From Silene conica (Eukaryota; Streptophyta; Magnoliopsida; Caryophyllales; Caryophyllaceae): DNA of 64,000 nt. Where the stretch lies: assembly GCA_029255685.2 (NCBI GenBank), contig CM055318.2, positions 15,257,001 to 15,321,000 of the forward strand, in the 5' to 3' direction. The translations under genes were made by a program, and so were the position numbers. Of the stretch, positions 46,101-56,480 are shown one piece after another. The notes under the pieces were generated by a model. That model ran no database searches. It was not told the DNA's origin and worked only from the letters and a program-made list of their open reading frames with translations. Position 1 is the stretch's first letter; each line of letters opens with the position of its first letter.

Positions 46101-49100
46101 AGGTGGGGTGTTAACGGATAGACGTGTGCTCATCTAGTCTTTTCTAGCTTACCTTTGAAGTTCTTTAACGTGTCAACTTCTTTATTCCTTCTGATTTCTC
46201 CTCAAGTTTTGACTTTTGTCAATTCAGCCTTTAAGAACTTTCTTAGTGTGAGCTACGTCCCTTGTCATTAGTATAGATGCCAACTTGAGCAGTTGAGCTC
46301 TAACTTCTCTTCTCTTCAAACATGTCATAAAGGATGTTTGTGCTGCCATTCAAGGGGTTGCTCAGAGGTTGGAGAGGAAGAAATGAATTTTCTTGTATAA
46401 CTATTTTGAGTAGCTCGTGAGTTTTGGGTCATTTATTGTCATAATATATGATTCCTCATCTTTCAATAGTAGGTTTGACTGGTTAAGTTTTTGTTGGGCC
46501 GTCACAACTCATAAGACAATGTTCAAAGCTCGTAATCTTTGTTGGCTTGATTCTGTTTGGGCGCATTTGGACTCATAATCCCTGTCGGCTGTCCCTGTCA
46601 TTTAAAGATTTTAAACTCAGCTAATTTTTAACATACATAGCTACACTGTCTACTTGTATTGTTGGCTTGCTCGGGTATATTAATTATTAAATAAACTTTC
46701 ACAATCTAACAGCCCCATAAAATAACTTATTTGGAGATCTTCTGAGCTTTATAGCCATTAGTGTTCTATCATTAACACATTTGATACTTCTACGAATCTT
46801 TATGTGGTTGGAAGAACTCCCCTGACAATAAGAAATCTACCCATTTTATAAAGGAGTTATTAGTCTCTCACAAGCATACATTCCTTGGAATATAGTCTCT
46901 CTCAACCCTTTAATGCCTTTTTTCCTTCTACTCTCCAAAATCAATATCTTATGGTGGAACATTTTATAATTGAAGCATATAGTTCAAGCTAAAATATCAT
47001 TCACCGTGAATTGATGTCTGTATTGATTTGTTCTGCAGGAACTCCTGCAATAGTTTCTTGCCTTTTTATGTTTTCCCTTTGATATTTTGGAGTCTTGTGA
47101 AGTCACTGATAAGATAAGACCTGGTGGATGATATCGAACATGACTATCATTTTGTTTCTAGTCTAGTTAGATCCTTCATTTTTTATTTTACTACTTACTG
47201 AACTAATGGAAGTTAGTTAACTAAACAATACAAAGCAGTCGATTAGAAGCCACCTAATCAGCTATTACAATTACGATTAGAGCATCAAGGCAACACGGGA
47301 TTGATAATGGTTAATGCGACTAAGGTCAAATGTTTACTAAAGGAAATATAACCAGTCATAGTTTATAATGGGGACATTAAAAACATTGATCCGGCAACTA
47401 GTATCAGTCATAATTATTGACTGATATACTCTCGTGCTACTAATTGACTAATCATAACTATGGATTCCCGTTGGCACAGTCCAAGTCTTGAAGGCACATG
47501 AATAGAAATTAGGCATTTGTCATTCAGCACGAAACCCTACATTCAAGTAGCTGTATCGGTTCTGGCTTTTATGCGATTACATTGGAAAATTGGAGGGAGT
47601 AATTACTAGTGAAAGAAAACATATGAAATGAATAGCACCAAATTTTCAATTACTAGTGAAAGAAAACATATGAAATGAATAGCACCAAATTTTCGAATCA
47701 AATCCGTAGCAATAGACCCTAAACCCTAGAAATGACTTTGTGTGTGTGTTTTAGGATACAAAGAAAAGAGAGGGAAATAGAGGGGATGGGGAAGAGAGGG
47801 GGATGGATGGAGTGAGCTTTCCCTCCAAATAATTCCTTTGTCATAAAGGTTTTGATATTCCTTGCCCCCTCCAAGTGCTCCAACTCCCTCCTCCATTTTG
47901 CTAAATAAAAAAAGGAAATTAGCTACCTCCCTTTCTCTCTCTTCACTTTTCCTGCATATGAAGTAAATGCAGCAATATTTCATGATATCGTTATTGCTTG
48001 AGGCTTTGGCTGGAGGGTTTCGAACCTTGTGTCAAAACTAGATCGTTATCTCGGTTTTAATGCTTGGGCTTAAGGTGCTGATATTATTTTCCGTAATTGT
48101 TTGTTTAACTTGTCTGTGTTCAAAACGTAGTCTATGCATCTCTGCTATATCTTGAGTGAACTAAAGTTCTGGCTTCTGCTTGGATCATATCCACATCTCT
48201 GAATTCAGTTTAGTGTTTTTTGATTCAACTTTTTGTCTTTGAAGCTCAGTTAAATTTATATCCTGATTTAGCATTTATTTTAGATATAATAAACACCATG
48301 AGAAGTCGTATACTTTCCAACAACAGATGTTGTTTGGATAATTACAGTGGTTAAATGATCCAAATCAAAAGCAGTATAATAGCTCAATCCTGTTCAGCTT
48401 GGCTCCTTGGGTTTCATTTCAAATTTGTTAATAGTGAAGAATGAGTACTATATGGTGTTTCATTACTTTGAGGTGTGACTTGACTGGAAGGTAACATTTT
48501 GATTTGGCTGGATTGTTGATTGTTCTGAAGTTTCTTTACTCTTGTTGTTAAAGAGCTTTTTGCTATACCTTTCTACTTAGCGACCAATCGGAAGACTCCT
48601 CCCATTAGTGTGATAATTTCTACTAGAGAAATCTTTAGAGAATGGGTGTCCATTGTAATCTATGCAAAGGTTCTTAGTTATTGTTTTAATCCTTGTGTTT
48701 TATGTTCAAGGCATCTGTTTTTATGGGCTTCTTGTCTATAAACTTGGCAAATGATTTCTTTTCCGGTTCTCTTGTTTATTTCCTTCATTCTTTTGTCGAG
48801 TCGAGGAGCTCTCGTCCTTAACCTTGTTTGTCAATTGACACTGTGGGTATGTCAAATTTTGTTTATGTGGTGACCATGGCATGTGACAAGTACCCAATAT
48901 GAAATAATTGGCTGTTTCTTTTTTTTTTCCTTCTTCGGTGGCACAGTGTAGGCTAGATCGACTAACTTTTTGCCGCATTTGTGTAGGTAATGAAGAAAAG
49001 CTCCTCGCAGCAGGAAGTTAGCCCTATGATGACTTGGCCACGAATTACTCGAGGTTCTCCAGTCGCTGTTGCCAGATATTCTCAGGCTCCTTTCCCAAGA

Positions 49101-49313
49101 GTCTTTTCTGGCGCATACAGAGGTAGGTCAGCGGTAAAGCCGGGTGTGAGGAGTATGCAGTGGAAGCGTGATTCACCACAAACATCCACGAATGCTATGG
49201 TTCCAGTTTCTGGAGGTACTATTAATACTAATACTAGTACCCCATCTGCTAGCCGCGGCCTCACGTATGTTCGTGCAGTGCCTAAGACTGATGGGAATGC
49301 TGCTGGAGCCTAG
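40111..49313 (+). CDS. PWI-like/RRM RNA-binding protein, nine exons, 687 aa
   Basis: Exons: 40111-40236, 41227-41327, 41418-41775, 42133-42975, 43071-43122, 43210-43271, 43374-43480, 43566-43653, 48987-49313. All phases match, giving 687 codons plus TAG. Residues 9-90 (FKVNLSDEGSSKLAHRLT... LWDHLASDLDQY) resemble the PWI-like N-terminal fold of Nab2/ZC3H14-type poly(A)-RNA-binding proteins. A basic NRKRSR patch may be a nuclear signal. Residues 195-500 are low-complexity and Ser/Asn-rich. One RRM spans about 507-580 with RNP2 TIFVNNVHF and RNP1 GSAYVEF, close to PABPN1-type RRMs. The tail holds TWPRITRGSPVAVARY and a Gly/Arg/Ser-rich end. The likely role is nuclear mRNA or poly(A) processing, by family. 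Intron 8 is 5,333 bp and has a GC donor (AAG|GCAAGC). The exon 4 donor (AAT|GTACTT) and exon 4 acceptor are the least certain borders. Confidence 0.88.
40301..40365. mobile_element. Stowaway-like end in intron 1
   Basis: TACACTCCCTCCCTCCGCGC and following ATTCAATCATTTGTTTACC match Stowaway-type termini and resemble the 5.6-kb element. The opposite end was not found, so this is probably a truncated copy. Confidence 0.4.
43654..48986 (+). other. 5.3-kb intron 8 of the PWI/RRM gene
   Basis: This interval has no exon-like frame that continues the protein. Exons 8 and 9 join in frame across it (RIIK then VMKKSSS). It contains a diverged duplication of about 120 bp (43872-44020 and 44028-44150, sharing GGGAAATGGTAGATAAATAA), a perfect 47-bp tandem duplication (47601-47647, 47648-47694) and a lone Stowaway-like end, GGAGGGAGTAATTA, near 47593. 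No complete transposon was recognised. Confidence 0.6.
47601..47694. repeat. Perfect 47-bp tandem duplication
   Basis: AATTACTAGTGAAAGAAAAC with 27 further bases occurs twice head to tail without a mismatch, next to a Stowaway-like end. The perfect identity points to a recent duplication. Confidence 0.95.
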
Positions 49314-50038
49314 TTTGTCGTAGGTCATATTGGATTTTAGTTATTTTGGGAACCCTGGTTTATGTAGTGCGGACAATACAAGGTGAGCTTTTGGCTGTTT
49401 GAGGAGCACCCCGCCTGGAGAAATTCATTGGTTCGTGAACTAATTAATATATACCGAGTTCAAGTGCAGAAACGCCTGCAAAACATATAAATCCAGTTGC
49501 CTGATTAAGCTTCAAGAAGAAGAATTCGTTTTGTAGATCCATGACCTTGAGGTGATAAGCACCTTTATGGCAGAGAGGGTAGTTTAGACCTGCTTTTTAT
49601 CGTTTTGACATTAGTTACAAAACATTGATCGTTTTTGACATTGGTTACTGAACAATACCAGTATTATAAAGATCGTATGTACAGTTCTGTCTTGAGCTTA
49701 ATTTTCTCTATCTGTTATTCAACTATTCAATCTATTCTTCCACGGATTTTCATGTTATTCAAACTGTGACATTGCCAAATCTTGTCGTAAAAGTAGTCGT
49801 ATTAATCGTATATGATCGTGCATAGAATTGGATATGTGAGTGTCCTATTTAGTTCTGTGTACAATAGTGCGTCTCAGGACTTGGAATTTGGAAATTATAA
49901 TTGTAGTCCTTGTTATTCAAGGAACTTATTTATTCAAACTTCATGTATTATATTGGCTTCTTATTATCGACAAAGGGTATTATAGTGTTCTCACAAAAAA
50001 TAAATGAATTGGATTGTCGTAATCAAACAAATTCATAT
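49314..50038 (+). other. 3' flank of the PWI/RRM gene
   Basis: It starts with the probable 3'UTR after TAG at 49311-49313. No canonical AATAAA was seen in the first 350 bp, which is common in plants. The rest is AT-rich and without a supported gene. Confidence 0.45.
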
Positions 50039-50160
50039 GAATTCAGTTTAGGAGTTCAATTCACGGGAAATGCAACTCCCTGTAGGAATTGAATTCCGAT
50101 GAATTCAGTTTAGGAGTTCAATTCACGGGAAATGCAACTCCCTGTAGGAATTGAATTCCG
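50039..50160. repeat. 62-bp tandem duplication
   Basis: GAATTCAGTTTAGGAGTTCA... through GGAATTGAATTCCG occurs at 50039-50100 and 50101-50160, identical over 60 bp. Each unit has GAATTC-rich inverted ends. Part of it (CTCCCTG-GGGAATTGAATTC) recurs at 51040. Confidence 0.93.
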
Positions 50161-50199
50161 AACGCTTATTTAAGTTATACTTCTAATAGATTTGAACTG

Positions 50200-50590
50200 T
50201 GAATAAGATCATAATAAAATAGGTGGGGAAATATGGGCAATTTAGTAAAAAGATAATAGAGTAGATTGGTAGATGTTGGATTACTTGGATAGCAAGAATC
50301 ATCAAAATTAAGGGAGTGGGAATTACATTATGTGCAATGAGGTCACTCAAATTACAAAAGCACCATATCAATCACCCAAGATAACGTCGGGCAGACGATG
50401 GAACGATACTGCGGCAATCCCTGGTCTGTCATTACCACAGTCAACCGCCTCATCGGAGGCACCAATAGGATCAACAGTGCCACCGTAGATGACATTGCCA
50501 CTAACAACTCTACATTCATCTCCCTTTCTTCTTATCAACTCCAGACTCCAATTGTGGATCTCTTTGTGTGTTTTGGAATACAACAAGTCA
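50200..50590. repeat. Duplicated segment of unknown nature, copy A
   Basis: Homologous to 51220-51680 in the same orientation, including CAGTCAACCGCCTCATCGGA and CTCCCTTTCTTCTTA. On the minus strand a 72-codon frame (50586-50368) aligns with one in copy B around RRKG, VDP and ASDEAVD. A plus-strand frame (50398-50727) also aligns around NRLIGG and ISLSS. Substitutions between copies do not favour third positions in the minus frame, which argues against strong coding constraint. I do not recognise a family. It could be a small duplicated gene end or a repeat. Confidence 0.6.
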
Positions 50591-51219
50591 CGATCAAAAC
50601 AATTACACTATTACAGGATTACGATATGACTATTTTTTTGTGTTTTTTTGGTGACGAGGGTAAGCCACCCGAGGTTGCTTTGGGAGGCTTCAACCCGAGT
50701 ATTCTGGAAATTTCATCCAAGTTTTAATATGACTACCGTTGGATATATAAGGTTTTTTCAAGACAATTTTTTATAAAATACAGTACTTATTTATAAATAA
50801 TTAATTGTTTTTTCTATTTGAATTAGGGAGTGGTTAATAATTTTTTACAATTTTCCAATTATAATTACAAACTAATTAATTATTTAGAATTTTTCTAATA
50901 AAATTTAAAAATTATAATTGTTGCTTGTTTGATGACTATAGGATATTTGTAAATTTTAATTTTGATTAGTTGGCTTTTGGAGGAGCTCATTTTCTCAAAC
51001 ATCTATGTATTATATATTTAGATTGGGTTCTTGTCAACTCCCTGCGGGAATTGAATTCATCCTTGATGATTTGATGAAGCAGACGAAGGCTTATTAAAGT
51101 TATTTGGGAAGGTAGTTGATATAATTTCCCCATAGGCGGCGAACTCTGAATCAGGTTAAGAGCAGCACAAAACAGCCGAGGAAATGAAGGTACATTAACA
51201 TACGTATAAAACAGCAACA

Positions 51220-51680
51220 TGAATAATACGATGAATTTAGCAAAAAAGATTATAGATTTGTAGATCTCAGATAGCAACAATCATCAACAATCAACATAAT
51301 AAGGGAGAAGGAGTTACATTATGTGCAGTCAGAGTCAGGTCTCACTCAAATTACAAAATGTATAATACAAGCAATGTGTTTATGTGTAGTGTTCTACGTA
51401 AAAGCCGAGAGCGGTATGGTGATGAAGAAACGGAAGATGCGGCGGATACGACGGAACAGGAGACTGCGGTACCCCCTCGTCTCTGTCATTACCACTGCAA
51501 CTGTTCTCGCGAACAGAGTCAACCGCCTCATCGGAGGCATGCACAGGATCAACGGCACCGTCGAAAACGACACTGCCAATAACAATTGTAGCACCATTTC
51601 CCTTTCTTCTTAACAACTCTAGATTCCAATCGTCGATCTTTTTTGTGTGTTGGGGAACAGAATAAGTCAAAATCAAAAAA
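51220..51680. repeat. Duplicated segment of unknown nature, copy B
   Basis: Partner of copy A about 1.0 kb away, with an 18-bp in-frame insertion near 51499 and other changes. The minus frame (51676-51380, 98 codons) stays open through it. The plus frame (51323-51613) stops at TAA where copy A has TAT. Flanking AT-rich sequence with TTACATTATGTGCA is shared too, so the duplication extends beyond the frames. Confidence 0.6.
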
Positions 51681-52830
51681 AAATTAATTACATGATTATG
51701 ATCATATTATGATATGACAACCTTTGGAGGTAGGATTAATGTTGAATTAGTGTCGAGGCACAACTTTACTTTTGGGCTTCTTACTTTCAAAATTGCTATA
51801 TCACGCCCCTCTTTCACTTGTTACGCCCCCTACTTTTTTAAAATTTCCCATTTTGCCCCTGAATATTTGTTTGTTTTTGCTTTTTTTTTTTGACGTATTG
51901 TTGACGGCCGGGTTTTAAGTCGGATTTTTCTGAGACGGTAATTGAGATGGTTTTTTATTATTAGATTCGATTTAAATTAATTGATTTTAGATTAGTTATT
52001 TTAGGTGGAAATTAATGTTGTTTGAAGCCAATTAGGTAGTAATATTTGTGATTTGTGTGTTAGTTTAGACGGTTTTAATTGCGAATTAGGAAGAAATTTT
52101 TGGAACGATTTTGGGTATGTCTTGTAAAAAACACGACACGACCTTGGCCATGTCGTGTACACGACACAGCCTAGGCCATGTCGTGTGGAAAAATGGAAAG
52201 AACTCACCGGATTTTTAAGCGCATGAGAAATCTCCCCAAACCAGCGTAAGCTAGGAGGTTTCGGTGGCCAGCAGTGCCACTCCAAGTACCTGGAAAAGTC
52301 AAATGAAGAAAGACCTTTTTCGGGGATTAAAAGCGTTTTGAGTGATGTATAATGTATTTGAAGGTTTGAATAGAAGAAGAAAGAGTGGAAGCAAAAAGGA
52401 AAGAAAAGGGAAATGAGCTCCCTTATGACGTTTGCACGCTTCCCAAAAAACCACGGACCCGCTATAACAGGTAAACTGGTCGACCGACCCTCCACTCTGG
52501 TCGACCGACCAGACTGCAGACTACAGGAGTTTCTGAATTGCAGGGTCTTGGTCGGCCGACTGATGTTGCTGGTCGGTCGACTGGCTTTCCTGTACAGTGG
52601 CCTTCTTTTCTTCGAAATTAACTTGTATCAACCAAGTTAATCTTCCCCAAACCTGAAAAACATTATATATGCGCCAAAACATGCGCGAAAATCCAAAACC
52701 AAGTCTAATTGTCTCAACTACGTAATAAAGCAAAAGTTGTTCTAAAGACTAAAGCAAGCAAAAACTAAAAAAGTCTTAACAAAACAAAAAAATTGTCTTA
52801 AGAAAAACAGAAACGAGCAAAAAGAAGAAG
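51681..52830. other. Probable old retrotransposon UTR/LTR with CpG-rich hairpins
   Basis: No supported gene. Two hairpins with CACGACACG...ATGTCGTGT lie at 52132-52186. GGTCGACCGACC and GGTCGGCCGAC motifs lie at 52478-52515 and 52549-52582. They resemble, in style and partly in sequence, the cluster in the 12.8-kb LTR. The minus frame at 52495-52001 runs through the repeats and matches no family I know. Confidence 0.45.
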
Positions 52831-53214
52831 TCATCCGCGAAGGATGCATGGTTTCTTTGACCAAGGGCTCTGACTACAGGCTACCCCTTCAGCTATGGTG
52901 ATTTGGGTAGATGAGTTTCTATCCACCGTGTAGATAGGTGGGTCATCATCCATAACTCTAGCCATCCATCTCCCGGGGTTGTCGACTCCCAATTCGTGGG
53001 CCGACACCTTCCTTGGTTTCTTCTTCTTAGGGCTCTTTTCTTTAGCCAAATGATCACTTGCTTGAGTGATCTCGTCCTCTACATCATTTGATCGAGTAAA
53101 TGGTACTACTCGATCGAGAACATCTCTCTTTCTACCGCCTATAAACTCTGTCACTAGTGTCGCAATTTTTGGAGCATCTAAATCAGCCTCCTGAGCGAGA
53201 GATTCACCTGCACA
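52831..53214 (-). pseudogene. Older open frame interrupted by the LARD
   Basis: From the insertion site the minus strand stays open to TGA/TAG at 52831, giving about 128 codons with ATLVTEFIGGRKRD, an acidic stretch, KSPKKKKPRKV and a C-terminus near SPWSKKPCILRG. On the other side of the 9-kb insertion the same frame continues at 62205-62271 (23 codons) up to a CACTA border. The original frame was at least 150 codons. The product is unrecognised. Its setting among repeats suggests an old transposon protein. Confidence 0.5.
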
Positions 53215-54503
53215 TGTTAGGAACTAAGTTCCTGATTTTATACTCAAATCTAATGTGAGTTTTGTTTCTTTAAGTTTAGGTTATAAAACTTAATTAGATC
53301 TTATGCATGCATGATGATATCATAAGATGTGATTGTCCTTACATTGGTTTTAGAAGGTTTATACTCAATAATCACCTATTATATGAGTCTTCAAATAACC
53401 GAAATACCCTTGTAACGATCTAACAAAAATCGTCTCCAAAAGATGCGTATTAAGGACCCGATCTCAAACTAACACTATTTTTGTTACTAGAAAAATAGAA
53501 TTAGTAAACTAGAATTATTAATAATAATATTATCCTTAATATTATTATTACTAGAAATGATTTACTATACTTAGAGAACTATTTTCTAAGAGAAGATGAG
53601 AATAAGATGTTGGATGAATGTTGTGTATGAATAATAAAACCCAATAACCAACAACTAGTATGGAGTGTGGTATGTGTGTATATATAGAGCAAAATTGAGC
53701 TCAAGAGCTCTTGTGTAGGCCGGCCAAAGCTAGCCACAAGGGCCAATGCATGGCTCTCTACATCTTACACTAAAGTGTGAAATATTCCTTACACTAGCCT
53801 TGTGTAAGACACACACAATCTCTTTGCTTATGCTTGCACACAACCATCACCTATGCATCCAATTTCACGGTTCAAATGGGTCTTATTATAGACCCATTTT
53901 ATCTTTGTCAATTGTGTTAATTTGTAACATGTCACACATGTTTCATAACACATGAACCAATTTGTTAATTGTGCAATTTTAACTCTTTAAAATTCATAAT
54001 TCACAATTTTATAACAATTTAAATAATCCCACTAGTAATTCGAAATTACTACTTTATAAAAATGTAATATCATAATTTTAATTACAACTCTTTGCAATTT
54101 TATGATCAACCGTGTTAATTCTCAATTTAATCGTTTCCCAAACGAATAAATAAAAACCGAGTAATAAAACAATTTTATTACTTTAACTATTATTATTATT
54201 ATAATCCCATTATAAAATATTTGTTATATAAAAATCATTTTCAAATTTCTAGTTATTAATTAATTCGTATCCAATACGATATTAATTAATTATTTCATTG
54301 AGACGGAATTCCCTAAAGATATGACCTTAAGGGATCAATTGATCACCACCATCATATGACGATAATGTCAAACTCTAGACAGCCAATCATTATCGATAAA
54401 TGTTGATCAGTCGACTTTAAAAGAGTAACACTCCCAGTTGTGTTTCATTCAAATGAGTTTTAATTACGTCAACACACTATTGTCGAGGACACTTCCTCCA
54501 ACA
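53215..54503 (-). repeat. LARD 3' LTR
   Basis: A 1,289-bp LTR next to the polypurine tract. On the plus strand it runs from TGTTAGGAACTAAGTTCC to CACTTCCTCCAACA. GTGTATATATAGAGC occurs near 53681. The 69-codon frame at 53746-53955 recurs identically in the other LTR and is not taken as a gene. Confidence 0.95.
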
Positions 54504-56189
54504 ATCTCCCACTTGTCCGAGACAAGTGTGTGTCACCAATTCTCTTGCCCTATTACTATCTCCCACTCAATGCATGGCGTCCTCTCAGGTCGTGCCGGCA
54601 ATTGATTGAAATCTAGAGTGGTTTATCTCGATCTGGAGTTATAACTACTGACCGGAATTATCTACCATAGATACCTTCCGAGCGTGGCCACGCATTTCTA
54701 GTTATTATTCTCCTCGAGTGGCCTAGAGATATTTCTCAACCCTGACAAGGGGTGGACAATTCCTAATCGACCTATTCCTTCCGGCTGGCCATAGTCCATC
54801 ATAACCCAAAATATATCCTTATAAACCCCAGTTACGAAGTTGTTAGGACATAAATCAAAGTTAATCTGAAAACTATGCCACCTCAGAGAACAGTCATTAG
54901 TCCAAGAACTGACTCATGTGAAACACGATAGATGCTCCCGCCACGACCAGGCAGTCTTTTAATAAGAGTACGCCAGAGCTCTATCAACGGTCAATTAGCC
55001 CGGCAAATGTATCTTAACATGTCTATGCCTAGGTGATCGATTAGTCATCCTGTATGACTCTATGGTAATTGAACTCTCCATCAATCGCATCACACATCCG
55101 GTTGCATTGAGACGTCACCTCATTTAAGCAACTAGGGGCGAGGTCATGATAATTCAATTCACTTTAATGGGGTTCAATATGGTCTTACCATCCCATTTGA
55201 ATATGACATGACCTGGGGTGAGTTATAAATAACTCAAATGATGAATGCATTGTCACATATGTAAAATTGATGCCATATCAATTACTACATAATCTATAAT
55301 TCATACTTGTATAGTGTTACATCTCAACTCAATTGAAATGACATGATTTATCATGTTAAGCCTATAAGAAGGCCTTTGGTTAGTAAGCCTTAACAACTTT
55401 TGTGCTTCACATAACCTTGCTATAATTTCCCTTGGTTATGCATAATCTCATTATGCTAACCTTACGAGTACGTGTCTTGATCCATATCTAGACACAAGCT
55501 TTCTAACAATAGAATAGCTCCCACTGTTTTCACAGTGTCTGAGAGACTCTTCCCTCTATTATATCTCATAGATATAAGTGTACTCATATTTGTTGAATAC
55601 CTTCATTGTTCTACTGTCTAGAATAATTCTAGCAGATTTCTTCCTTTATGATTGTAGTCTAAATGGTTCTCTAACCATCCATATGTGTTTTGAACATGGT
55701 ATTGTGCAACTCTTTGCACATTAAACCAATGTAGTATCCAAACATTTAGCTTCATCCTTTTAGTACTTATTCAGTAGTGTTTGATGAACTATATGGCTAC
55801 ACATAGAGATTTCTCTCCAAATTCGATTTGTAACATTTCGTCATACTCCAAGTATACGAAGTTTGATAATGGTAATACATCTTAGCGTTAAGAATTGATC
55901 CTGCAGCGGAAGCATGTGGATTCAATTTCTATAGTTCAAAACATTTGAACTTACCCTTATTCTTATCGACATAAGAATATGTACTTATAAGCTAATATCC
56001 ATTAATAGGATATCCTAGTGATGTATTTATTCCTTTTACAAGTCTTTATCATTCATAATGATCTTTATCATTTATAATGATCAACATGTCACATTCATGT
56101 AGGACTAGAGACATAACTTTACTCCCACTAAACTTCATGTATAAACATAACTTCTTGATTTTCAAGAAAATGCTTATCACATGATCAAA

Positions 56190-56480
56190 ATAAAGAATTC
56201 AACCTTTCAACATTTCCTTTTTAGGATAGTTGCGATTTTACAAAGCTCATACTCGATGACTTTTAAAATCCAACATGTCAAAATATTTGAACTCGAAGCC
56301 ATGTTATTGCGTGGAAAACTCTTTGCCACCAATTTATCTAATTCAACTCTTGTCATCCTTTCTTAGGATAGTTGTGATTTTCAAAACTCATCGTGGATGA
56401 TTTTAAAATCCAACAACATTATTTGATCCGATTTTAATATAGATCCGTTGTTGCGTGCGAAACCCTTTCCACCAATCAAC
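56190..56480. repeat. Diverged tandem repeat in LARD interior
   Basis: TTAGGATAGTTGCGATTTT...CTTTGCCACCAAT recurs as TTAGGATAGTTGTGATTTT...CTTTCCACCAAT about 145-165 bp later, showing an internal duplication that has since diverged. The interior is thus older than the LTR identity suggests. Confidence 0.7.

Noticed and set aside
53746-53955. 69-codon frame found twice (also 61442-61651)
   Set aside because: It is the same LTR sequence duplicated at both ends of the LARD; there is no homology, and duplication comes from the LTR, not from a gene family.
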